The notes under the pieces: model-generated
The model's database searches: none
Told to the model about the DNA's origin: nothing
Seen by the model: the letters and a program-made list of their open reading frames with translations, nothing else
Assembly (NCBI GenBank): GCA_028686345.1
Contig: JAQUCE010000003.1
Span: 27,445 to 91,444 of the forward strand
Direction: 5' to 3'
Origin: Kiritimatiellia bacterium
Lineage (GTDB): Bacteria; Verrucomicrobiota; Kiritimatiellia; RFP12; UBA1067
Length of the DNA: 64,000 bases
Made by a program: the position numbers and the translations under genes
Shown here: piece after piece, positions 54,668 through 62,041 of the stretch
Position numbering within the stretch: position 1 is the first letter of the stretch
How the letters are laid out: every line of letters starts with the position of its first letter

Positions 54668-56055
54668 AGCTCGTCACCGCCTTTGAAAACCGCGTACACC
54701 TCAAACCTGTGTTTATCGCGGCTGGCGGATGGCCCGGTCAGAGTGACTGTTTCAAACAGAGAATCAGCGGTGACCGCGTCTTTAAACTGATAAACCAAAG
54801 TCGGCTGATCAGCATCACCGGAGATCCTGATCCCTTCCCCTTTTTTGAAATTAAATCCGGTCAGCGTGACACCATGCGGCAGATAGCCCGAAACCACCCG
54901 CAGCATCTCCAAGGGCGAGTACTCGCGGTTGGTATAGGAGAGGATCAAATTCACCCGCTTGCGGGTGTCAGCCACGCTCTTGTACTGGGCGGCGTGGGCT
55001 TTGGATTTATTCGTCACGGCCTTGGTCAACTGCTTATAAACAATCGGACCCGAGAAAAGCGCGCCCATCAGCAGCAGCCAGATGATGCCAGCCACCGCGG
55101 CAGCTGCGATCACCCGCCGACGCACAGCACCCTCCCTGAGGGTCATCTTCCAATAGGGCGGGGTCAAATCAATCACACCCTGCTCAACACTGCGCAAGGC
55201 CACCCCCATCACACCGCCATCCAGCGACGGAAACTCTTTGAACTCCGGGTTAACTCCCAGTAACGCGTGCAGCTTGGTGAAGAGCTGCTCCTCAGGGCGT
55301 TCTTCCGCCACCACCAGCAGTTCAACTATTGCCAGCGGCCCGGCGTCAATCTCAACATTGAGTACCGAGAGTGTCAACTCGCGCACCAGCGCATCAAAGC
55401 TGCTGATGTTTTTAAACGAACGCGCCAGTACCAGGGTGCCGTGGTTCATGACCATCAACATCCAGTCCTCGTGGAAATGCACCAGCACCACCCGCCGCCC
55501 GGGAGTTGCCAACTTGAACGGCCCGCACAAATGACGCAGCCAACCCAAAATACCGATATCAGTGCGCACCACTTTCCAGCCAACCTGAGTCAACGGCCCG
55601 TTAACTGCGTCGAAAGCCGCGGAGGGCATGGCAGCTGCAAGCACCCAGAGGTTATCTTCAGCCTCGCTGAGCACCTCATAGCCAGTGGAGTATCCGCCTT
55701 CATCAAAAGGGGAGATCTTGTCCATCTGCAAATGCACCGCCCCGGCCAAGTCATCGCGCATCGCCACCGGCAACTTCAAAATACGCACCAATAACCGCGA
55801 AAGCGGGAATGCAAGCACCACCTCACGCCCGCCCAGCTCTCGCTTGGCTGCTTTGACCGCCCGCAGCAAAGGTGTTTCCGCAACATCCTCAACCTCGGGC
55901 AGAACCTCCGTAGCATCAGGAGCCGGTGCCTGCTCTGCCAGAGACCACACATTGCCGCCGGTTCTTGTTAGCCCGGAACTGCCTCTGGGAGAGTAACGCA
56001 CACCGTAAAGTGCGTTATCACTCACCATCAGCGCTATAACATCAGGTTTCGTCAT
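54664..56055 (-). CDS. gspL: GspL/PilM-like inner-membrane platform protein
   Basis: 463 aa. The cytoplasmic half has an actin-like (PilM/GspL) fold: PDVIALMVSDNALYGVRYS, GREVVLAFPLSRLLVRILKLP, VHLQMDKISPFDEGGYSTGYE and FDALVRELTLSVLNVE. A single membrane helix lies near 318-340 (RRVIAAAAVAGIIWLLLMGA), followed by a periplasmic PilN-like part (LPHGVTLTGFNFKKGEGIRI). This is a fused GspL rather than separate PilM and PilN. It lies 9 bases downstream of gspK and overlaps gspM. Confidence 0.82.
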   Translation of the reverse strand: MTKPDVIALMVSDNALYGVRYSPRGSSGLTRTGGNVWSLAEQAPAPDATEVLPEVEDVAETPLLRAVKAAKRELGGREVVLAFPLSRLLVRILKLPVAMRDDLAGAVHLQMDKISPFDEGGYSTGYEVLSEAEDNLWVLAAAMPSAAFDAVNGPLTQVGWKVVRTDIGILGWLRHLCGPFKLATPGRRVVLVHFHEDWMLMVMNHGTLVLARSFKNISSFDALVRELTLSVLNVEIDAGPLAIVELLVVAEERPEEQLFTKLHALLGVNPEFKEFPSLDGGVMGVALRSVEQGVIDLTPPYWKMTLREGAVRRRVIAAAAVAGIIWLLLMGALFSGPIVYKQLTKAVTNKSKAHAAQYKSVADTRKRVNLILSYTNREYSPLEMLRVVSGYLPHGVTLTGFNFKKGEGIRISGDADQPTLVYQFKDAVTADSLFETVTLTGPSASRDKHRFEVYAVFKGGDEL

Positions 56056-56064
56056 AAATCAATC

Positions 56065-57174
56065 TCAAGGATCTTCCCGCCATTGGAGATACCTAACCAT
56101 CTTTCCATCAAATTCAGCAATCGCCTGTATCTTGTGGGTAACACCGGCCGCCCGTCCCTCTATCACAAGCCGGAAGGTCTTGGCCTGCGTGTCAACATAT
56201 TGCGACACACCTGTTTCCAAACCAGGGATACGCGACATAAAATCCCCGGGGGATTTAAATGAATAATCCTCTTCCTCTTCACCAGCGGCAACACCGCCCG
56301 ACGGACGCCGCGTGGAAACAGCTGAGCTGCCCAACCGCGAACGTCCCAAAGTTGAGAGGCCTGCGTTTAGACCCTCACGCTCCTCAACAATGGCCCCAGC
56401 GGTGATCTCATCAATCGATGGGACTGTCATCAAAACCTCCATTGGTGCTGAATTAACGTTTATTTTACCATCACCGTAGGTTGTAAACAATTCCTTTATT
56501 CCTTTGACGTGAATTTGCAGCTCTTTATTCTCCTCTTCCGGATTTAAAATCCCCCCGTTCAGAATCGCGCTGTTAAAGTTTTTAATCAGCAGCAGCTCAT
56601 CAACTGTGTCAATCTGCCGGTTCCTGGCCTTGTAGGGCGGGTCCAATGTCGCATAATAATCATCTTCGGCCCCATCCCTGCCAGGGATGCTGTCCTCATC
56701 CACCCAGTCATGCCAGCACTCTATCAGCCTGGAAAAATACTCCTGCGGAATCCCGGCATTGGTGAAAATCTGCTCCCAAACCTCGTCATATCGAGAACCC
56801 ACCAGCAGGTTGATGTTCCAGCGGGCCTCCTCGGGGATGATCTCCACATGCACCACGCCGTCCTCAATGGTCTCATCAATCACCGCGCTCTGACCGCGCT
56901 TGAGCCGCAGCGCCGGTGCTTTCCAACGATCCTCGTTTTCATCTGCCAAGGAGGCGCCGCTCACACTGTTCTTCTTCTCCAGCAGCATCTCGGCAATCGC
57001 TATCCCGGATTGGGTCAGGTAATCCACCCGCCGACGCTGTCGCACATAGGTGCTGATTCGCCCCTCAATCGTGGCATCCAACGCAAATGACATTACCAGA
57101 ATACTCAACAGGCTGATCGTCCACAGCGCGATGATCAGCGCCGAACCACTCTCTAAACCGCGCCCTGCACCCAC
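56065..57174 (-). CDS. gspK: Minor pseudopilin GspK
   Basis: The large minor pseudopilin that caps the secretion pseudopilus, 369 aa. The prepilin region is ESG/SALIIALWTISLLSILVMSF; as usual for GspK there is no glutamate at position +5. SAM-like and alpha-helical parts follow (CWHDWVDEDSIPGRDGAEDDYYATLDPPYK in part: WVDEDSIPGRDGAEDDYY; NRQIDTVDELLLIKNF; KINVNSAPMEVLMTVPSIDE). The start GTG 57174 gives a ten-residue leader. The frame stays open further upstream without a good start codon, so the leader length is uncertain. Confidence 0.9.
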   Translation of the reverse strand: MGAGRGLESGSALIIALWTISLLSILVMSFALDATIEGRISTYVRQRRRVDYLTQSGIAIAEMLLEKKNSVSGASLADENEDRWKAPALRLKRGQSAVIDETIEDGVVHVEIIPEEARWNINLLVGSRYDEVWEQIFTNAGIPQEYFSRLIECWHDWVDEDSIPGRDGAEDDYYATLDPPYKARNRQIDTVDELLLIKNFNSAILNGGILNPEEENKELQIHVKGIKELFTTYGDGKINVNSAPMEVLMTVPSIDEITAGAIVEEREGLNAGLSTLGRSRLGSSAVSTRRPSGGVAAGEEEEDYSFKSPGDFMSRIPGLETGVSQYVDTQAKTFRLVIEGRAAGVTHKIQAIAEFDGKMVRYLQWREDP

Positions 57175-57257
57175 GCACCGCCGGGCGCGGGTTAACCCAC
57201 GCCCAAAAGGGTGCTTTAGTGCGAAAAGCCGCGCTCTCTTAACTCTGATAATTTCTG

Positions 57258-57400
57258 CTCTCCTCTGTGCCTCAGTGCCTCTGTGGCAAAAAACCTAGTT
57301 GCCTGCCTGTGCTGTGCGTTGCAAGGCGAATTGCAATCGCAAAACTTGTCGTTCGTGTAGTAGCCGCTCTATGAGCGGCATTGCATTTTTTAAAGGTCAA
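57258..57400. repeat. Two repeat modules between gspK and gspJ
   Basis: 57258-57330 is the inverted relative of the 37329-37410 repeat. 57345-57385 is the start of the composite hairpin repeat, with a perfect GCCGCTC-TAT-GAGCGGC hairpin at 57363-57379. The 280-base gap splits the secretion operon. Confidence 0.8.
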
Positions 57401-57454
57401 AAACTCTTGGCAGCGTGATTGTTTTTAGCGCTTCGACCGACACCGGTGTCGCCG

Positions 57455-58522
57455 CTACGGCCTTGGCGGAGCACCGCCGCCTTGACTCCCGCCACCCGGA
57501 CTAGTGCCGCCGCCACCACCACCACCAGGACGCATGCCGCCACCCGGTGTCACTCCGCCACCAGGACGAGTGCCTCCTCCGCCGCCAGGACGAATGCCCC
57601 CGCTACCGCCAGGGCGAACGCCACCTCCGCCACCCGGTCCAACGCCGCCGCCACCAGGCCCAATGCCGCCGCCACCAGGCCCAATGCCGCCGCCACCAGG
57701 CCCAATGCCGCCGCCACCCGGCCCAATGCCGCCGCCACCCGGCCCAATGCCGCCGCCGCCCGGCCCAATGCCGCCGCCCGGCCCAATGCCGCCGCCGCCG
57801 GTACCCTGCTTGTCATCCTTGCGCCGCGGGTTCTGCGAAATATCCCACAGCGGTATGCGCACAATGCGCTTGATCACAATCGGCTCATCTTTTTTATCCG
57901 CATTCGCCGGCGGCTCCATATAGAGGGAGATCTCAACCGCCTTGGGGATGCTGTTGGAGCTGGGCCATTCATCCTGCCAGTTGGGCTCGTCATCCTTCTC
58001 CGGCTGATCCTTGTCCAGCACCCGACAGTTAAAGGCGATCACCCGCGGCGAGAGTCCGATTGGCAGCACATCCTCCGCTGGATCAAAATCCTCCAATTGC
58101 AGATCAACCCGCCAGGCCTTAGCCAGTAAACCGCGCTCCTCGCCGTCATCACTGAGCGAGATCGTGATCCTGTGAGGCGACTCCGCAAAACCGCAATCCT
58201 CACCCACCAGCGCGCTGCCAAGCTTGACCCAGCTGATCGAATCCATGGCACTCTCATCCTCGCCATTGTCATGCAACTGAAACCCGTACTCATCCAACTG
58301 CACACCAGCATCAGGATAGTAGGCGGAACGCAACCCTGAGGCGAGCTGCTCCATCACATAATCAGCCTGCCCCATGGCATCCGAAACCTCAATCCCGACA
58401 TTCCAAGCCTGCACCACCGCATTGAAGCAGAAAAATGACATCAGCATCATGACCGATAAGATCATGGTGGCCATCACCACTTCCAGCAGTGTAAATCCTC
58501 GCCTGTTTGCGTTTATGCTCAT
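57455..58522 (-). CDS. gspJ: Minor pseudopilin GspJ with glycine-rich C-terminal tail
   Basis: 355 aa. The prepilin region is NANRRG/FTLLEVVMATMILS, with the Glu+5, and the globular part to about residue 240 fits GspJ (AFNCRVLDKDQPEKDD, VEISLYMEPPANADKKDEP). The last 115 residues are a tail of Gly-Gly-Gly-Ile-Gly-Pro repeats (GGGIGPGGGGIGPGG type), then GGVRPGG, GGTRPGG and GGGSQGGGAPPRP. At DNA level these are 18-21 base repeats that probably expand and contract by slippage. Such a tail is not a usual part of GspJ. It lies between gspI and gspK, with repeat-filled gaps on both sides. Confidence 0.88.
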   Translation of the reverse strand: MSINANRRGFTLLEVVMATMILSVMMLMSFFCFNAVVQAWNVGIEVSDAMGQADYVMEQLASGLRSAYYPDAGVQLDEYGFQLHDNGEDESAMDSISWVKLGSALVGEDCGFAESPHRITISLSDDGEERGLLAKAWRVDLQLEDFDPAEDVLPIGLSPRVIAFNCRVLDKDQPEKDDEPNWQDEWPSSNSIPKAVEISLYMEPPANADKKDEPIVIKRIVRIPLWDISQNPRRKDDKQGTGGGGIGPGGGIGPGGGGIGPGGGGIGPGGGGIGPGGGGIGPGGGGIGPGGGGVGPGGGGGVRPGGSGGIRPGGGGGTRPGGGVTPGGGMRPGGGGGGGTSPGGGSQGGGAPPRP

Positions 58523-58538
58523 TTTAGTTGGTTTTGCT

Positions 58539-58662
58539 GTAACTTCTCAATAACCCGCTTTGGAGCAGCCTAAAGGCTGAACAACAAACCTCACACAGCA
58601 GCCGTTTGTTGTTCACGCTTCAGCGTGCTCTTTGTTATCTGGACGGTTATTGAGGAGTTACG
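58539..58662. repeat. Nested inverted repeat between gspJ and gspI
   Basis: The outer arms GTAACTTCTCAATAACC and GGTTATTGAGGAGTTAC enclose GAACAACAAAC/GTTTGTTGTTC. Inside these lie CAGCC-TAAA-GGCTG and CACGC-TTCA-GCGTG hairpins. Partial copies lie at 29519-29545, 43908-43960 and 63847-63900. Confidence 0.85.
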
Positions 58663-58737
58663 TTTTGCTATGAATCGAGAGAGTCGAGGTAGTCGAGTGA
58701 ATCGACTTTAATTTGCACAGCTCATCACCCATCACTT

Positions 58738-58797
58738 TAGAACTCTAGAACTTTAGAACTCTAGAACTCTAGAACTCTAGAACTCTAGAACTTCTTC
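58738..58797. repeat. CTCTAGAAC tandem repeat
   Basis: About six tandem copies of a nine-base unit TCTAGAACT (one TTTAGAACT) directly after gspI on the minus strand. Related TTTAGAGCTTTAGAACC is near 19889. Confidence 0.9.
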
Positions 58798-58801
58798 TCC
58801 C

Positions 58802-59185
58802 TCACTTCACCTGGCGCACATAGCGCACCAGCTCTTCAAACTGATCCTCGCCGGTGCCCCAGGTGACCCGGGTGCGAACAATATACAGATTGTCGTCCTC
58901 AACATTGGTTTCCTTCTTTTTTTCATCTACAGTGCGTTCAAAGGTATAGCCCTCAGCCAGCTCGGTGTCAGGATCAACCACTAGGTCTTTTTCAACGTCT
59001 TTGCTCTCTTCCACCGGGTATTTGAGTTCACCCAGGCTGAAAACATACTGCGCCTGCTGATACTCGCGCGAGAGGGTCATCATGGCAGCACAGTTGCCAA
59101 CACCAGTCATCAACGAAATCAAGCCAAAAGCGAGAATCATGGTGGCAAACAGAATCTCAATCAAAGTAAATCCACACCGTCTCAA
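58802..59185 (-). CDS. gspI: Minor pseudopilin GspI
   Basis: 127 aa. The prepilin cleavage region is MRRCG/FTLIEILFATMILAF, with a five-residue leader and Glu+5, followed by a small pseudopilin head (QYVFSLGELKYPVEES, TRVTWGTGEDQFEELVRYV). The start codon overlaps the gspH stop by four bases, so they are coupled. The order G-H-I-J-K is that of standard type II clusters, and size fits GspI. Confidence 0.88.
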   Translation of the reverse strand: MRRCGFTLIEILFATMILAFGLISLMTGVGNCAAMMTLSREYQQAQYVFSLGELKYPVEESKDVEKDLVVDPDTELAEGYTFERTVDEKKKETNVEDDNLYIVRTRVTWGTGEDQFEELVRYVRQVK

Positions 59186-59862
59186 AACTCATCCTCCGTC
59201 AGCACCTTGGCGCGACCCAGCATGTTTACCGCAATAATATTGAATGTGCCCTCATCTCCACCGGCAATCACCTTGACACGGTGCGGACGACAGGTGCCAT
59301 TGCTCTTATAGTGAACCCTGAAACTTTGAACCTCAGCCTCATCAGAGTCTCCACTAGCAGGCGCTCCGCTTGAGGAGGGTCGCAGCCCAACCCGTCCGCT
59401 ATCCATGGTGTCAGTGTATCCCTCAAATCGATAGGTAATACTATCGTACTCCCGCTCGATCTCGAGATCAGCCATCCTGTATGTGCTGCCGCCCGAAGCC
59501 GGTACTTCACCGTCGGCAACCGCCGGAGTCTCAATCTCCTCTGCATCAAGCGCGACTTCATCCGCCCCGGCAATCCGTCCAAAAGCGGCCGCTGAAACCA
59601 GCACCTCACCGCTCCTGGCAGCTGGCTCAACACTTAATTTGCCATCCGAAGAAAAGACCAAATCAACTGGTCGCTGGTGCAGCAGGGCCATTGTTTTAGC
59701 GTATCGCGAGAGTTGCACCACACCGCGGGTGGCTGTACGCAGCCGCGCGTAATCCGAACCTGTGGCGAGCGTTGGCACCACAACCGCGGCCATCGCGCCG
59801 AGGATCACGATAACGATCAGCAACTCAACCAAGGTAAAAGCCGCTTTAGTTCGTGATATCAT
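59182..59862 (-). CDS. gspH: Minor pseudopilin GspH
   Basis: 226 aa. ATG 59862 (MISRTKAA/FTLVELLIVIVILGAM) overlaps the end of gspG by 17 bases; a longer frame from 59940 would lie wholly within gspG and bury the signal. The residue before the cleavage site is Ala rather than the usual Gly, which prepilin peptidases tolerate less well. The head is beta-rich (RPVDLVFSSDGKLSVEP; SITYRFEGYTDTMDSGRVGL). Low-complexity Glu/Ala residues lie in the middle. Coupled to gspI downstream. Confidence 0.85.
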   Translation of the reverse strand: MISRTKAAFTLVELLIVIVILGAMAAVVVPTLATGSDYARLRTATRGVVQLSRYAKTMALLHQRPVDLVFSSDGKLSVEPAARSGEVLVSAAAFGRIAGADEVALDAEEIETPAVADGEVPASGGSTYRMADLEIEREYDSITYRFEGYTDTMDSGRVGLRPSSSGAPASGDSDEAEVQSFRVHYKSNGTCRPHRVKVIAGGDEGTFNIIAVNMLGRAKVLTEDEF

Positions 59863-60250
59863 CCGCGGTACCCATCTCCTCATCCGGGCCGGCAGAGGTG
59901 ATCGTAAAGCGCTTGCCCTTTTTGGTGTACCCGAAAGCACCGCCCCAGGAGTCTGTCAACGTGCCCTCCTTCAGCAGCGAAGGTTTCTCATCGGTCCCCA
60001 CGGTCAACTCCTCGAGCGTGTCCGGCAATTTACCGTTATGACGCATCGCGAAAATCTGAACCGACTCGTCAATAGCGGCAATACTGGCACGAGTGGCCGT
60101 GATGCGCGCCTCTTCGCCGTGACCCATGAAGTTCTTAACCACAATGGCGGCCAAGATACCAAGTATCGTCACAACCATCAAAAGTTCGACCAACGTGAAA
60201 CCGCTCCGCAGCTCCCGTCGAATCTCATTTCTATCCCTTTTTCTTCTCAT
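59846..60250 (-). CDS. gspG: Major pseudopilin GspG
   Basis: 134 aa, the main subunit of the pseudopilus. The prepilin region is RRELRSG/FTLVELLMVVTILGILAA, with a basic 17-residue leader. The GspG head has NGKLPDTLEELTVG, LKEGTLTDSWGGAFGYTKKG and the calcium-loop end SAGPDEEMGTADDI, all characteristic. GAGGGA precedes ATG. It overlaps gspH by 17 bases. A 414-base gap of repeats separates it from gspF, so a second promoter or a processed RNA is possible. Confidence 0.96.
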   Translation of the reverse strand: MRRKRDRNEIRRELRSGFTLVELLMVVTILGILAAIVVKNFMGHGEEARITATRASIAAIDESVQIFAMRHNGKLPDTLEELTVGTDEKPSLLKEGTLTDSWGGAFGYTKKGKRFTITSAGPDEEMGTADDITN

Positions 60251-60264
60251 AGCTTTCCCTCTCT

Positions 60265-60560
60265 CTTAATCCTAATCTCAATCCCAATCTAGTCCTAATC
60301 CTAGTCCTAATCCTAGCGCAGCTTGCACAGCACTCGGCTGACACGTTCCTTACAGCTTGCACAGCACTGTAGCCGCGGGCCGTGACCGCGGGGGGCTCGT
60401 TGGTGGAGCAACACCTGGCAGCTTACGGCTCGCATTGTACTACACTTTCGCTTTACCGGCGCGTTCACGGCCCGCGCCCTACAGCTTTGACCTGCCAATC
60501 ACTTGGCAGGTGCTTTCCTTGACAGCTCGCATTGCCCGCACCTCGGGGTCGGGCCGGAAT
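60265..60560. repeat. Repeat block between gspF and gspG
   Basis: Holds AATCCTAATCTCAATCCCAA and AGTCCTAATCCTAGTCCTAA tracts; GCTTGCACAGCACT twice; GCGGGCCGTGACCGCGG with an inverted partner CGCGTTCACGGCCCGCGCCC; and CCTGCCAA-TCAC-TTGGCAGG (60491-60510). The 60251-60664 gap holds no gene. Confidence 0.75.
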
Positions 60561-60664
60561 CGGTATCAAAGGGCGAAAGAGATCGACTTGGCGACTTCAC
60601 GACTTCTATGCTGCTGATCTTCAAGTTACACTATCTTTTCTCGCACATGCGGCGTGCGGCACCC

Positions 60665-61909
60665 TTATCCCGCGCCAAGCGAGGATGTCACCTTAAATAC
60701 CGCCATTAAAATACTGATCGCCACAAATCCCACAATCGAGCCGATGCCGACAATCAGCAGCGGCTCGAGCGCATTCGTGAAAATGGTGATGTTGCGGTCC
60801 ATCTCGCGCTCATAACGCTTGCCAATGTTGTTTAAGGAGCGCGGCATATCGCCGGACTGCTCGCCAATCGACATCATATCAGTCATCATTTTCGGGAAAA
60901 CATTGCTCCCTGCCAGCGGGCCGGAGATGGTCGTACCGTCAGTGACCCGTTCGCGGGCATTGCGCAGCGCCCCCGCGATCACCGCGTTGCCGCAGGTCTC
61001 CTCCGCAATTCGCAGCGCGTGCAGCACATTAACCCCATTCGCCAGCAGGGTCCGCATGGTGTACGCCAGACTGGAGAAGGCACCGCTCGCGATGATCCCT
61101 TTAACCAGCGGCGCCCGCAGCCTGAGGCCGTCCCACCAAAACCGCCCCTCTTTAGTGTTAATATGCCGACGAAAGAGCACGATTCCAAAAATAATCGCTC
61201 CCAGCACAAAGACACCATATCTTACCATAAAATCGCTGGAGCTGACCAGTATCTGTGTTGGCAGCGGCAGCGAGTCACCGAGACTCTCAAAAATCTTAGA
61301 GAACTGGGGTATCACCTTGACCATGGCAAAGGCAATTGTAACCACCCCAAAGATCAACACAATCATGGGATAGGCCATCGCGCTCTTGATGCGCGAGCGC
61401 ATGCTCTCGCTGCGCTCATAATGCTCCACCAGCCGCCGCAGAATCTCAATCATGGCGCCCGAGGCCTCGCCCGCGCGGATCATATTGCTGTAAAGCGGCG
61501 GAAAACTCTCGGGGTGGGCGGCCATAGCGTCAGAAAGTTGCTCTCCCCGCATAATTCTGTCACGCAGGTCGGCCGCGACCCGTCCCGAGGCAGCCCCATC
61601 ATCACCTTGATTGGCAAGGCAATTCAGGGCAGCTCCCAGGGTCATGCCCGCCTCCAGCAGGTCGCTCAGCTCAGAGGTGAACAGCAACACCTCGAGCGCT
61701 TTCATCTTGAGTTTAGCACCCCCGATCTGCAGCTTCCAGAAAGACTTGGCAGCACCGGAGCCCCGTTTCTTAAGGCTCTCCGTGACTGATATGGGAATCA
61801 ACCCCTGCCTCTCAAGCTCAGCCAAAGCAGCACGCCGATCCGGGGCGCTGACGCTGCCCTCGCTCTTTTTACCATCTTTGCTTCTGGCCCTGTAATTAAA
61901 ATTCGGCAT
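60665..61909 (-). CDS. gspF: Type II secretion inner-membrane platform protein GspF
   Basis: 414 aa, polytopic inner-membrane core that couples the GspE ATPase to pseudopilus growth. Two homologous halves are seen (EVLLFTSELSDLLEAGMTLG... and FSSLAYTMRTLLANGVNVLH...), each ending in membrane helices (YPMIVLIFGVVTIAFAMVKV; FTNALEPLLIVGIGSIVGFV). The FPKMMTDMMSIGEQSGDMP motif is typical. N-terminal MPNFNYRARSKDGKKSEGSV is also as expected. GGAG precedes ATG. It follows gspE after a short heptamer repeat. Confidence 0.96.
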   Translation of the reverse strand: MPNFNYRARSKDGKKSEGSVSAPDRRAALAELERQGLIPISVTESLKKRGSGAAKSFWKLQIGGAKLKMKALEVLLFTSELSDLLEAGMTLGAALNCLANQGDDGAASGRVAADLRDRIMRGEQLSDAMAAHPESFPPLYSNMIRAGEASGAMIEILRRLVEHYERSESMRSRIKSAMAYPMIVLIFGVVTIAFAMVKVIPQFSKIFESLGDSLPLPTQILVSSSDFMVRYGVFVLGAIIFGIVLFRRHINTKEGRFWWDGLRLRAPLVKGIIASGAFSSLAYTMRTLLANGVNVLHALRIAEETCGNAVIAGALRNARERVTDGTTISGPLAGSNVFPKMMTDMMSIGEQSGDMPRSLNNIGKRYEREMDRNITIFTNALEPLLIVGIGSIVGFVAISILMAVFKVTSSLGAG

Positions 61910-61959
61910 ATCGCTCCAACTGCTCTATTAATATCTCACGCAAGAATCGTTCCATCACG

Positions 61960-62036
61960 GTCTACAGTTTACAGTTTACAGTTTACAGTTTACAGTTTAC
62001 AGTTTACAGTCTACGGTTGACAGTCTACAGTTGACA
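61960..62036. repeat. GTTTACA heptamer tandem repeat
   Basis: About ten copies of GTTTACA or close variants (GTCTACA, GTTGACA) fill the gap between gspE and gspF. Confidence 0.95.
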
Positions 62037-62041
62037 AGTGG

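Noticed and set aside
57504..57923. Proline-rich protein on the plus strand opposite gspJ
   Set aside because: It is the antisense of the glycine-rich GspJ tail; composition is explained by the repeats and it lacks an independent start signal.
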